Source: Flavobacterium sp. CYK-55
Lineage (GTDB): Bacteria > Bacteroidota > Bacteroidia > Flavobacteriales > Flavobacteriaceae
Direction of reading: 5' to 3'
NCBI RefSeq assembly: GCF_018413465.1
Contig: NZ_JAHCDK010000016.1
Coordinates: 1-41,446, forward strand
Length of the DNA: 41,446 bases
The translations under genes were made by a program, and so were the position numbers. Positions 1 to 8,877 of the stretch are shown piece by piece. Within the stretch, counting starts at the first letter, position 1, and each line of letters begins with the position of its first letter. The notes under the pieces are model-generated. The model had not been told where the DNA came from. It saw nothing but the letters and a program-made list of their open reading frames with translations, and ran no database searches.

Positions 1-126
1 TCAAACAATTTTGCGTTTGGAGTTTTTGCTACAGATTTGAACGGAGATGGATTAGTTGATAGCTCAGATTATGTAATCTGGGAGGCCAACTCAAACAACT
101 TCATTTTTGCGTTCTATCCGTTTTAA
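1..126 (+). CDS. 3' end of a dockerin-repeat secreted protein (partial)
   Basis: Frame 1 is open from the first base to a TAA at 124-126, giving the last 41 residues of a protein whose start lies outside the window. The visible part contains a dockerin-like EF-hand calcium loop, DLNGDGLVDSSDY, followed by IWEANSNNF, and ends in FAFYPF. Such terminal loops occur in secreted Bacteroidota proteins, where they can bind calcium and stabilise the C-terminus. No T9SS sorting domain follows the loop in this fragment. A perfect hairpin terminator begins 19 bp after the stop, so the gene is transcribed separately from the array. The rest of the protein, and therefore its role, cannot be judged. Confidence 0.75.
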   Translation, partial: SNNFAFGVFATDLNGDGLVDSSDYVIWEANSNNFIFAFYPF

Positions 127-144
127 TAATATTATTCAAAATTC

Positions 145-180
145 ACATAAAAGCCCGCTCATTTGAGCGGGCTTTTATGT
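145..180. terminator. Strong, probably bidirectional hairpin terminator
   Basis: A 16-bp perfect stem (ACATAAAAGCCCGCTC and its complement) closes a 4-nt loop, with a run of T on one side and A on the other. It closes the gene ending at 126. Confidence 0.85.
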
Positions 181-593
181 TGTTGATAATTAATATATTG
201 CATTGAGCGCTGGTGTTTTTAAAAAAGAGCTCTAGTTCAAAAGCATAAAAAAGCAGATAAAAAGCAAACTCCTGTTTTTTAATCGAGTTTTTGGCGCTTT
301 TATCGGTTTTCTTTTCAAGAGTCATTAAACTGATTCAAATTTGTAAGGTAGATTATCATTTAAAGTTAATACGTTCAACCTAGAATACTAAATCGCCCCT
401 TAACCAAATCACTAAAAAGCAAAAGCGTATGACAAAAATTTACTTTCAAAAACTACAACATTTTAGGTTGCTCTCTCTGACCTAAAATAATTCCCTTAAA
501 TAAAATATCCGGCTTCACATGCATGAGCATCGTGACGTTTCATTTTATTGCCCAAAATCAAGCAATCAATAATAATCCCAAAACAAAAAGAGC
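181..593. other. Gene-free interval upstream of the first large adhesin
   Basis: About 410 bp of AT-rich DNA with no convincing gene. A 60-codon reverse frame at 143-325 overlaps the terminator and is not credible. The interval holds two ATCG motifs embedded in T-runs, near 275-311, and an inverted repeat at 460-488. No perfect TAnnTTTG promoter box was found; the closest is CAAATTTG at 336-343. Confidence 0.6.
460..488. repeat. Inverted repeat in the leader region
   Basis: ATTTTAGGT (460-468) pairs with ACCTAAAAT (480-488) across an 11-nt pyrimidine-rich loop. There is no downstream T-run, so it is not a typical terminator. It could be an operator or an RNA hairpin in the 5' leader of the gene at 594. 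Confidence 0.4.
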
Positions 594-3500
594 ATGAACA
601 CAAAAACTAAATTATTAACACAAAACAGTCAGCTGAAAGAGTTGTTCTTTTTCGGGCTGTTTTTTATGGTGCTGATGAACTTTTCATCGGTGCAGGCACA
701 GACGCTGTTTTCGCAAGATTTCAGTTCGTCTACATCGCTGTCAAACTACATCAACAGTTCGGCGCCAGATGCCGGGCAGTTCAATGCCATTACCACAGCA
801 GGTACGAGCACGGCAACGATTACCTCTGGTGCACTTCGCTTTACACGCGGCAACAGCACCACTAGTTTTACCCGATCAACCAACTTTAGCACGACCCCAA
901 CGGCTTTGGTTTATGAGTTTGATTTGACGGTAAGCGGAACACCAAGCGGTAACACGGCAACAACTGCCCGATGGCAAATAGGCAGCGGCTACAATGCTGC
1001 AACCAACGGTATTGAGTCTGACGCGAACACATATGCCCAAATGGCCATTGATTTTAGAGGAACTACAAGTTTTAGGTTTAACGATGTTTCAAATGCAAAT
1101 ACGTCAAGCAACTTTACAGTAGGAACTACTTATGCCATTACTTGGGTGATGAATAATTCCGGAGGTACGCTTTCTTATCTTGCTCCAAACGGAAATACTG
1201 AAACTATAGCCAATGATCGTATAGATTTTTGGGTGGGAACTACACGCGTATACAACGACGTTGTAGTAGAAACAACAAACGGAACCTTATCGGATATGAA
1301 GTTTGCTTATGTCGGAAGTACCGGAAGCATTACCCTAGATAATATTTCCGTAAAAGGAATGGCTACGCCCCAAGTATCCGCTTTTTCAGGAAATACAATT
1401 TGCTCAGGCGGAACAGGTCAGTTGACCGTTACAACTAGTGCAGGCGCTGGACCATTCACCGTAGTATACAATGATGGAACTGCCGATAGAACAGCGACCA
1501 ATGTTACTTCAGGAACAGCTTTTAATGCTTTTGCAAACCCATCAACCACCACCAATTATACTTTGGTGAGCATTGCCGAAGCTTCCGGAACCATGAGAAC
1601 TTCATCGTTTACCGATGGTTCAGCTACAATTACGGTTAATGCCCCAACGGTAAGTGTAGGCTCAGCTTTAAGCGCCATTTGTATAGGTGGAACTTCATCA
1701 GCCTTGGGCGGCTCTGTTGGTGGAACCGCTACAGGCGGAACTTGGAGCGATGGTGGTATCGGAGGAACTTTTAATCCAAATGATACAACACTCAATGCAA
1801 CTTGGACACCACCGGCCAATTATTCAGGTTCGGCTACTTTAACTTTGACAACCTCAGGAGGTTCATGCGGAACCACTTCGGCTGCCAAAACGCAAGTTGT
1901 TAATGCACAACCTACAGCCATTGCCGGAGGTGCACAAACCATATGTTTCGGAAGTACAGCTACCGTGAGCGGAGCATCTTCATCAAACGGAACCATTTCA
2001 TGGACCGAAAACGGAGCCGGATCAATCACTTCGGGTGCCGGTACACTGACGCCGGTTTATACCCCAGCGGCAGGTGATATTGGCAATACAGTGACTTTAA
2101 CGATGACAGTATCTAATAGTCCGTGTGCATCAGCAACAGCAACCTATTCTGTTACGGTTAACCCTGCGGCTACAGTTAGTGCCGGCGGTGATCAAACGGT
2201 TTGCGCGACAAATCCTAATGTAACATTAGCAGGCTCAATAGGCGGAAGTGCTACTTCAGGAACTTGGTCGGGTGGTTCAGGAACTTTTAGTCCTGATAAC
2301 AATACCTTAAACGCAGTTTACACACCCTCAGCTACAGAATTAAATTCTGGCGGAAATATAACCCTAACATTAACCACAAATGACCCTGACGGACCTTGTA
2401 ATGCAGTATCAGATTCGATGATTGTTACCATCAAGTTGGCGCCTACCGCTTCAGCAGGTGGAACACAAACTATTTGCCCCGGAACAGCAGCTACCGTTAG
2501 CGGTGCTTCTGCTTCAAACGGAACGATTTCTTGGACAGAAAATGGAGCGGGCTCAATTACCTCTGGAGGTACCGGACTCACACCTACTTATACATCAGCA
2601 GCCGGTGATGCCGGTAATACAGTTACTTTAACCATGACCGTTACCAATAGTCCGTGTAGTGTGGCCACAGCAACTTATACCATTGTGGTGAGCCCTGCGG
2701 CTCCGGCAGCTCCCGGAAACATTACCGGTGCTACAACGGTTTGTACAGGCGAGACAACAACCTATAGTGTGGCAGCAGTTGCCAACGCTACTACTTATAC
2801 ATGGACGGTTCCTTCTGGATGGACAATTACCGACGGACAAGGAACTACTTCAATTGATGTTGTGGCAGGTTCTGCCGGAACCGGAAATATTTCAGTGGTG
2901 GCCAGCAATTCATGCGGAAGCACGAGCCCAACTCAAAGCATCAACATCAATCCAATATCAGGAACCAACAATACCGGATTTACATCCAGCAGTACAAAAA
3001 CCAGCGGAAACATTACGTGTAATTCTGGTTCATTGCGCGGATACATTAAATTTCCTTTGAGTTCATTGCCTGCAGGGGCTAGCATTAGTTCAGCTACGCT
3101 AACTTTGGTGAATAACAATTCGGCCACGGTGAGCGGTGCTACCAATAATGTGCGTGCTTTAGGAAATACTGACCCAACTTCGGCTACAGCCAGTAGTTTA
3201 TACAATGCCAGCGGAAGCGGGACCAGTTATAGCGCTGCTACATGGAGCAATACCGGTTCGGTTGTATTGACATTAAATTCATCTGCCAGAACTGATATTC
3301 AAAATAGAATTTCATCACCGGGATATTTAGCGGTTGGTTTACACCGAGGCGGTACAGCTGATTACAACTTCTTTGGCTTTGGAAACGGAAGTAATTCACC
3401 AACGTTGGCTGTTGATTATGTAGCTCCACGCATGTTGACCGTAACGGCCAATTTAAGCGCAACGGTTGATGCAGGAAGTTCTGTTGCTGCGGTTTGCCAA

Positions 3501-6122
3501 GGCGATACAACAGCTGCTCTTGGTGGTTCATTTGGCGGAAGTGCCACAGCAGCTATTTGGGATGATGCAGGTGCCGGAGGTACTTTTACCAATAATTCAG
3601 GTGCAACACCCGGTACAACAACTTATACAGCTGCAAGCAATGCTCCGGCTTCGGTAACTTTGACTTTAACCACTAGTGGTGGTTTGTGTCAAGCAGTTTC
3701 GGCCAGTAAAACTTTGGTCGTAAATGCCAACAGAATTGTTGATGCCGGAGGGGCTATTAGTGCAATTTGTCAAGGTGAAACAACAACTGTGTTAGGCGGT
3801 TCATTTGGCGGTAGTGCCACTTCAGCTATTTGGAACGATGGCGGAGCAGGAGGAACTTTCAGCAACAATTCTGGTACTACGCCTGAGACTGCTACTTATA
3901 CGGCTGCGGCTAATGCACCTGCACTTGTCAATTTAACTTTGGTGGCTGCCGGAGGTTCGTGTGGGCCAACCACAGTGAGTAAACTATTGGCGGTTAATCA
4001 AAAAGTTGTTCCGGCTTTTGTTCCGGTTAGCCCAATCTGTGTTGGAGCTGTATTGTCAGAGTTGCCAACGGTTTCTGATAACGGCATTTCAGGAACCTGG
4101 TCGCCGGCACTTGATAATTTGCAAACTACAACCTATACGTTTACGCCTAACGCCGGCGAATGTGCTTTGCCAACAACCATGCAAATAGTTGTTCATCCTA
4201 TTGTTACACCTACTTTTAATCAAGTAAATCCGATATGCGAAGGAGCTTCTTTGGCCGCTTTGCCAACGAGTTCTTTAAATGGGGTCAGCGGAAGTTGGTC
4301 ACCGGCACTAAATAATACAGCAACAACGGTGTATACATTTACGCCAAATGTGGGCGAATGCGCTGTGTCAACCACCATGGAAATCACCGTTTATCCGGCC
4401 ATTACGCCAACCTTTGATCCGGTGGCAGCAATTTGTTCGGGCGATGTTTTATCGGCTTTGCCAACAACTTCATTAAACGGAATTACCGGTTATTGGACCC
4501 CCGAATTAAACAATACCACCACAACAACTTATACTTTTATTCCGGATTCTGGTCAATGTGTGAGTAATATTGCCACTACATTAACAATCGTAGTCAATAA
4601 CAATACAACTTATTATGCAGATGCTGATAACGACGGTTTTGGCGATGCTGCTGTATCTGTTCAAACTTGTTTGGGTACACCAACAGGCTATGTAACCAAT
4701 AACACAGATTGCGATGCTGCCAACGGTAGTATCTGGAGAACCGGTATGTTTTATATTGATGCCGATGGTGATGGATACAACAACGGATTTCCGCAAGTTA
4801 TGTTGTGTTATGGCTCGGCTACTCCGGCGGGTTATACCAAAACCAACATCGGAACTGATTGTGATGATTCACTCGCAACAGTAAACCCTAACGCCTCTGA
4901 GGTTATGGGTAACAATATTGATGATAATTGTGATGGAATTATTGATGAGGACATGCCAACTTCATACTTGACTTCATCAAGTTGCGGTGCTACCCTTCAA
5001 CATATTTCAAATACCCTTTTTGCCTACAATTTGGCAGGACATGTACATCATACCGGTCCGGTTCAAGGATATCGTTTTAAAGTTTCAAATGCCAATGTTG
5101 ATCGTCAGATTGAAACTTCGGGCAATAGTTTTGGCTTGCTTAATTTGCCGGGCGGAGCTGCTTTTGCCACCACATACACGGTGCGTGTTTCAGTTAAGTT
5201 AGGTGGTTTCTGGAGAGCTTATGGCTTGCCGTGTTCGGTAACCACTCCGGCTGTGCCGCATGGTTCTTATGTGACGCTTCCGGCTTGTGGAGCTACGTTA
5301 AGCAATATCTCAAATTCAATATTTTGTAATCAAGTGGCAGGAGCTTCTGCGTACAGATTTAGAGTTAGAAATGGTGCCACAGTTGTGGGTACTTATGATA
5401 GTCCTGTTAACCGATTCAGTTTGGTAAATCTTGGTGTTTCAAATATTTCATTTGCCACAACCTATACCATTGATGTATTGATTAAAATAGATGGACAATG
5501 GCGACCAGACACCGAATACGGAAACGTTTGTACTATTTCAACACCGCCAACACCAGCCTTGTCTAGAGTAATCAACCCTTCTTGTGGAGCAACCATCAAT
5601 CGCAAATGGACGTCTATTTTTGCCCAACAAGTCATTGGTGCGCAAGGATATAAATTTGTAGTTACTTCAACAGATCCGGTTAGCTCACGTGAATATATTA
5701 CGCCAAATAGTGTTTTTAGCTTAATGAATTTACCCGGAGGCGCAACATCAGGAGTTACTTATACCATTCGTGTTGATGTGCTTTACAACGGTAGCTATGT
5801 TCAAGGGGTACAGACCTGTGATATCACGGTTTCGCCATCGGCAACAGTAGCCAGACAAACCGATCAAATTGTTCAAGAGTTTGATGTAAAAGCTTATCCG
5901 AATCCGTTTACAGACAGTTTTAAATTCGATGTAAAATCAACCGACAGTAACTCAATCCAGTTAACGGTATATGATTTATTAGGCAGACAGGTTGAGGCAC
6001 AAACAACTAGTTTGAATTTGTTGTCTGAATTAAACATCGGTTCAAAATACCCTTCTGGCGTATACAATGTTGTAGTCACGCAAGGAGAAAATGTCAAAAC
6101 CTTACGACTTGTCAAAAGGTAA
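594..6122 (+). CDS. Giant multidomain T9SS-secreted surface protein, type A sorting domain (1842 aa)
   Basis: The predicted product is a secreted adhesin-like protein, exported by Sec and then the type IX system. Residues 1-36 are a signal peptide (hydrophobic FFFGLFFMVLM, cleavage near VQA-Q). Residues ~37-255 resemble a concanavalin-like jelly roll. Residues ~255-785 are Ig/PKD-like repeats rich in Thr, Gly and Ser. Residues ~786-944 look like a DNRLRE-type domain (YIKFPLSSLPAGASISSATL). More Ig-like repeats follow, including three 66-aa units. Residues ~1338-1455 are MopE-like metal-binding motifs (YYADADNDGFGD, DCDD, DDNCDGIIDE). Residues ~1463-1760 are three ~100-aa SCG repeats. Residues ~1766-1842 are a type A sorting domain (YPNPF, VYDLLGRQV, YPSGVYNVVV, ending KR). 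No enzymatic motif was seen. The ligand is unknown; adhesion or carbohydrate binding is inferred from architecture alone. A terminator lies 20 bp downstream. Confidence 0.9.
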   Translation: MNTKTKLLTQNSQLKELFFFGLFFMVLMNFSSVQAQTLFSQDFSSSTSLSNYINSSAPDAGQFNAITTAGTSTATITSGALRFTRGNSTTSFTRSTNFSTTPTALVYEFDLTVSGTPSGNTATTARWQIGSGYNAATNGIESDANTYAQMAIDFRGTTSFRFNDVSNANTSSNFTVGTTYAITWVMNNSGGTLSYLAPNGNTETIANDRIDFWVGTTRVYNDVVVETTNGTLSDMKFAYVGSTGSITLDNISVKGMATPQVSAFSGNTICSGGTGQLTVTTSAGAGPFTVVYNDGTADRTATNVTSGTAFNAFANPSTTTNYTLVSIAEASGTMRTSSFTDGSATITVNAPTVSVGSALSAICIGGTSSALGGSVGGTATGGTWSDGGIGGTFNPNDTTLNATWTPPANYSGSATLTLTTSGGSCGTTSAAKTQVVNAQPTAIAGGAQTICFGSTATVSGASSSNGTISWTENGAGSITSGAGTLTPVYTPAAGDIGNTVTLTMTVSNSPCASATATYSVTVNPAATVSAGGDQTVCATNPNVTLAGSIGGSATSGTWSGGSGTFSPDNNTLNAVYTPSATELNSGGNITLTLTTNDPDGPCNAVSDSMIVTIKLAPTASAGGTQTICPGTAATVSGASASNGTISWTENGAGSITSGGTGLTPTYTSAAGDAGNTVTLTMTVTNSPCSVATATYTIVVSPAAPAAPGNITGATTVCTGETTTYSVAAVANATTYTWTVPSGWTITDGQGTTSIDVVAGSAGTGNISVVASNSCGSTSPTQSININPISGTNNTGFTSSSTKTSGNITCNSGSLRGYIKFPLSSLPAGASISSATLTLVNNNSATVSGATNNVRALGNTDPTSATASSLYNASGSGTSYSAATWSNTGSVVLTLNSSARTDIQNRISSPGYLAVGLHRGGTADYNFFGFGNGSNSPTLAVDYVAPRMLTVTANLSATVDAGSSVAAVCQGDTTAALGGSFGGSATAAIWDDAGAGGTFTNNSGATPGTTTYTAASNAPASVTLTLTTSGGLCQAVSASKTLVVNANRIVDAGGAISAICQGETTTVLGGSFGGSATSAIWNDGGAGGTFSNNSGTTPETATYTAAANAPALVNLTLVAAGGSCGPTTVSKLLAVNQKVVPAFVPVSPICVGAVLSELPTVSDNGISGTWSPALDNLQTTTYTFTPNAGECALPTTMQIVVHPIVTPTFNQVNPICEGASLAALPTSSLNGVSGSWSPALNNTATTVYTFTPNVGECAVSTTMEITVYPAITPTFDPVAAICSGDVLSALPTTSLNGITGYWTPELNNTTTTTYTFIPDSGQCVSNIATTLTIVVNNNTTYYADADNDGFGDAAVSVQTCLGTPTGYVTNNTDCDAANGSIWRTGMFYIDADGDGYNNGFPQVMLCYGSATPAGYTKTNIGTDCDDSLATVNPNASEVMGNNIDDNCDGIIDEDMPTSYLTSSSCGATLQHISNTLFAYNLAGHVHHTGPVQGYRFKVSNANVDRQIETSGNSFGLLNLPGGAAFATTYTVRVSVKLGGFWRAYGLPCSVTTPAVPHGSYVTLPACGATLSNISNSIFCNQVAGASAYRFRVRNGATVVGTYDSPVNRFSLVNLGVSNISFATTYTIDVLIKIDGQWRPDTEYGNVCTISTPPTPALSRVINPSCGATINRKWTSIFAQQVIGAQGYKFVVTSTDPVSSREYITPNSVFSLMNLPGGATSGVTYTIRVDVLYNGSYVQGVQTCDITVSPSATVARQTDQIVQEFDVKAYPNPFTDSFKFDVKSTDSNSIQLTVYDLLGRQVEAQTTSLNLLSELNIGSKYPSGVYNVVVTQGENVKTLRLVKR
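4038..4610 (+). repeat. Three 66-aa Ig-like tandem repeats inside the 594 gene
   Basis: The codon for the conserved Cys of each unit falls at 4038, 4236 and 4434, an exact 198-bp (66-codon) period. Shared features are xxPIC near the start, then LSALPTxSxNGxxGxW, then TTTYTFxPxxGxC. The identical spacing points to in-frame duplication. Confidence 0.75.
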
Positions 6123-6141
6123 TTATTGATTATTGGTTTTT

Positions 6142-6173
6142 AAAAAGCCTTCTCTTTTGGGAAGGCTTTTTTT
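6142..6173 (+). terminator. Intrinsic terminator after the 594 gene
   Basis: An 11-bp stem (AAAAAGCCTTC, 6142-6152, pairing with 6161-6171) with an 8-nt loop is followed by a T-run. Confidence 0.85.
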
Positions 6174-6347
6174 AACATTTTTTAATGCCTGCTCTTTGGG
6201 TTTTTCCAGCTGATGTTGTTAAGACTTGCTATTGTAGGTTATTTTAAATAAAAGAAGAATTTTTTTTCTTGCCTTAGCGTTTTTGAAATTGTTAATAAGT
6301 TGCTTTTTTTTGATCATCAATTATGATCTGATAAAAAAATAATCTAC

Positions 6348-6355
6348 TAGATTTG
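6348..6355 (+). promoter_or_regulatory. Candidate promoter -7 box (TAGATTTG) for the 6412 gene
   Basis: A perfect match to the Bacteroidota TAnnTTTG element, placed so that a transcript would start about 50 nt before ATG 6412. It sits inside a short inverted repeat (CTACT/AGTAG, 6344-6360). No good -33 TTG was found at the usual spacing. Confidence 0.5.
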
Positions 6356-6411
6356 AGTAGGTTAAAATAGTTTTAATCTGTTTAAATCAGGGTTCTGTAA
6401 CTGTTTCCCCA

Positions 6412-8352
6412 ATGAATTCATCAGTGATGACAAATATTGATAAATTGATTTACTTGTTTGATATCTGCAACAAGTTCAATGACCAAAATAGAAAAAACAA
6501 TCATTTTCAAAGATTAATTATCTTTCTCATTTTGGGTTTGCCTTTTCTGGTCAAGGCACAAGTTTCGCAAAATTTAGCGGTAAATCTTGCTTGTGTAGTT
6601 CCATCATCTATGAGTTATACCGTCAACAGTGCCTTTTATTGCACCGGACTTCCAATTGCCCCCAATATTTTAACGTACAATGGTACCGCGGCCACTTCGT
6701 ACAATATTAATCCTGATTTGCCCGATGGTTTGAATTTTGACATCTCAAACGGAACCATATCAGGAACACCTACGGCTTCTGTTTCTGGCAACTACACGGT
6801 AACCATTATTAACCCTTGTGGTTTTACTGCCAAAACGATTTATATTTCTGTAAGCACCGGAACCAATTATTATGCTGACTCAGACGGCGATGGTTACGGA
6901 ACCGGCGTTGCTTCAGTATCATGTACCGGACAGCCCGCAGGAACTTCAACCAATGATACTGATTGTGCTCCTTCCGATAGCACAAAGTGGAGAACTGCAC
7001 TCTTGTTTACAGATGCTGACTCTGACGGATATGACAATGGTATGCCCAGAGTAAATGTATGTTACGGAGCTTCAATTCCCAGTGGATATTTAATTAGTTA
7101 TATAGGTGCTGATTGTGATGATACCAATCCGAAAATAAATCCCAATGCTGTAGAAATAATGGGCAATGGCAAAGATGATAACTGCGACGGACAAATTGAT
7201 GAAGTTATGTCAACGACCAAGTTATCAAGTGGAAGTTGCGGGGTTACTTTGGCTAATTTAAGCAACACCCTTTTTGCAAATCAAATAGCGGGAGCTCAGG
7301 GATATCGATTTGAGGTAACCAATAACAACAGAGTATCAACTTATGATGCAACCAGTAATCAATTTAATTTACTCAATTTATCACCCGGAGTTAGCTATTC
7401 ATCAACCAATACCCATAATACGGTTCGAGTTGCTGCTAAATTAGGCGGCTATTGGCGTGCATACGGGCAAACATGTTCAGTCACAACTCCGCCTGTTCCC
7501 AATTCAACATCCATAAGTAATCCGGCATGTGGAACAGTTTTGACCAATATATGGAACACCATATTTTGTTATAACATTCCCGGTGCAACGGCCTACCGAT
7601 TTAGAGTTAAACAAGGTTCTACTTTGGTGGGTACCTTTGACAGCCCGGTCAATAATTTTAATTTGGTCAATTTGGGCGCTGCTAGTTTGAGCTTCGGAGT
7701 TACCTATACCATTGATGTTTTATTGCAAATGTATGGCACTTGGTTGCCGGATTCTGATTACGGAACCCCCTGCAATATTATAACACCGCCAACGCCCGGG
7801 GTTTCAAGAGTAACGTCGCCCAGTTGTGGCAGTAGCACCAATAATTTGTGGACCAGTATTTTTATCCTACCGGTTGTAGGTGCTCAAGGATATAAATTTG
7901 TGCTGAACAATGGTGTTCAATCACGAGAGATTATTTCAACTTCAACTCAGTTCAGTATTCACGATATTCCGGGCGGACCCATGCCGGGAACCAATTATAC
8001 GATTAGAATTGATGTTTTGTATAATAATAGTTATGTGCCCGGCAGAGAAATCTGTACTTTAAACATTCTGCCCACCGCAACAAGGCTTACTCGGGCTGAT
8101 TCAGATTTAAGCGATGTTAAGTTGTTTCCGAATCCGTTTGAAGATCATTTTGAACTGCAGATAACCGAAGAAGTTTTAGATCCTATCTATATATATGTAT
8201 ACGATATGTTAGGTAGAGAAATGCAAAACTTAACTGTGTCAAATAATAACGATCACAATATTCATATCGGACAAAATTATCCTTCGGGTGTTTATCAGGT
8301 TGTCATGAAGCAGTCTGATCAAGTAAAAACAATTCGAATGATTAAGAGATGA
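6412..8352 (+). CDS. T9SS-secreted surface protein, short paralogue of the preceding protein (646 aa)
   Basis: This looks like a compact version of the upstream 1842-aa protein with most of the Ig stalk missing. Residues 1-50 hold a signal peptide with a long N-region; the hydrophobic core is LIIFLILGLPFLV and cleavage is near VKA-Q. ATG 6427 is an alternative start. Residues ~60-150 include the putative Ig (He_PIG) signature LPDGLNFD...GTISGTPT. Residues ~151-265 are MopE-like motifs (YYADSDGDGYG, DADSDGYDNG, DCDDTNPKINPNA, DDNCDGQIDE). Three SCG/ACG repeats begin near residues 275, 372 and 471. Residues ~570-646 are a type A sorting domain (LFPNPFEDHF, VYDMLGREM, YPSGVYQVV, ending IKR). Strong similarity to the upstream C-terminus suggests gene duplication followed by change in the N-terminal passenger. 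The metal in the MopE loops is probably calcium, by inference. The ligand is unknown. Confidence 0.9.
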   Translation: MNSSVMTNIDKLIYLFDICNKFNDQNRKNNHFQRLIIFLILGLPFLVKAQVSQNLAVNLACVVPSSMSYTVNSAFYCTGLPIAPNILTYNGTAATSYNINPDLPDGLNFDISNGTISGTPTASVSGNYTVTIINPCGFTAKTIYISVSTGTNYYADSDGDGYGTGVASVSCTGQPAGTSTNDTDCAPSDSTKWRTALLFTDADSDGYDNGMPRVNVCYGASIPSGYLISYIGADCDDTNPKINPNAVEIMGNGKDDNCDGQIDEVMSTTKLSSGSCGVTLANLSNTLFANQIAGAQGYRFEVTNNNRVSTYDATSNQFNLLNLSPGVSYSSTNTHNTVRVAAKLGGYWRAYGQTCSVTTPPVPNSTSISNPACGTVLTNIWNTIFCYNIPGATAYRFRVKQGSTLVGTFDSPVNNFNLVNLGAASLSFGVTYTIDVLLQMYGTWLPDSDYGTPCNIITPPTPGVSRVTSPSCGSSTNNLWTSIFILPVVGAQGYKFVLNNGVQSREIISTSTQFSIHDIPGGPMPGTNYTIRIDVLYNNSYVPGREICTLNILPTATRLTRADSDLSDVKLFPNPFEDHFELQITEEVLDPIYIYVYDMLGREMQNLTVSNNNDHNIHIGQNYPSGVYQVVMKQSDQVKTIRMIKR

Positions 8353-8368
8353 TGTTGTAAAACCTTTT

Positions 8369-8403
8369 AAAAAAGCCTGAAATTAAAATCAGGCTTTTTT
8401 TTT
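8369..8403 (+). terminator. Intrinsic terminator after the 6412 gene
   Basis: A perfect 12-bp stem (AAAAAAGCCTGA with its complement at 8389-8400), an 8-nt loop and a T-run begin 17 bp after the stop codon. Confidence 0.88.
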
Positions 8404-8452
8404 GAAATAGATACTGAGTTGCTGTTGTATTTGGTTTTTATTGCAACAGAAT

Positions 8453-8576
8453 TCTGTGACAAAAAATAAGTTTTGTTTTATTTTGTCACAAAAGTTGTGA
8501 CAAATTTTTTTCTCAAGTCATTTTTGTCACAAGTTCTGTGGCATTTTTTTTTCTTCGATGCATTTTGCCACAGAAT
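8453..8576. repeat. Cluster of six alternating inverted repeats, copy 1
   Basis: Within 124 bp, the ~10-nt word TTSTGTGACAAA and its complement alternate: + at 8453, - at 8482-8491, + at 8495-8504, - at 8522-8532, + at 8534-8542 and - at 8567-8576. The last two are TGTGGCA/TGCCACA variants. TTTGTCACAA-AAG-TTGTGACAAA (8482-8504) is a perfect 10-bp hairpin. The cluster could be an operator array for a dimeric regulator or a set of RNA hairpins. It lies ~300 bp before the small gene. Confidence 0.7.
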
Positions 8577-8651
8577 ACATTATTAAATAGAGAATAGAAA
8601 TATTACAGCCCAAAACCCCATCTTATTTTATATCATTATTGAATCTAAAGG

Positions 8652-8659
8652 TAATTTTG
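8652..8659 (+). promoter_or_regulatory. Possible -7 promoter box (TAATTTTG) in the cassette leader
   Basis: A perfect TAnnTTTG match about 220 bp before the small gene, also present in copy 2 (25660-25667). No -33 element at normal spacing. If active it would give a long leader or a separate RNA. Confidence 0.3.
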
Positions 8660-8811
8660 CGCTTTTTTTTGTCTTAAAAAGTATAAAAGAGTGCGATTAA
8701 GTGCATTAGAATCATAAAAGGGTCTATAAACTGCACGTTTTTTTGGGCGAATGGCACGAGATTTTGATTTTTTGCTGCTTTAACGAGTTTTGGTGTTGTT
8801 GACCGAAAATA

Positions 8812-8843
8812 TTTCAGTAGCCGGCGTGTTGGTCATAAGTTTG
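8812..8843 (+). promoter_or_regulatory. Candidate promoter of the small secreted-protein gene, copy 1
   Basis: TAAGTTTG at 8836-8843 is a perfect TAnnTTTG box, with TTTC (8812-8815) 20 bp upstream as a near-match to the -33 element. Transcription would begin near 8850, which favours ATG 8878 over ATG 8854 as the start codon. Confidence 0.6.
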
Positions 8844-8877
8844 TCATGTACAAATGAAACAACAAACACACAGAATT

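Noticed and set aside
143..325. 60-codon minus-strand frame
   Set aside because: It overlaps the terminator hairpin at 145-180, is Lys/Phe/Asn-rich as expected from AT-rich DNA, and has no recognisable feature.
1900..4610. Regularly spaced repeats resembling a CRISPR array
   Set aside because: The repeats are in-frame protein repeats with ~66-90 codon periods and degenerate DNA, without short identical repeats or unique spacers.
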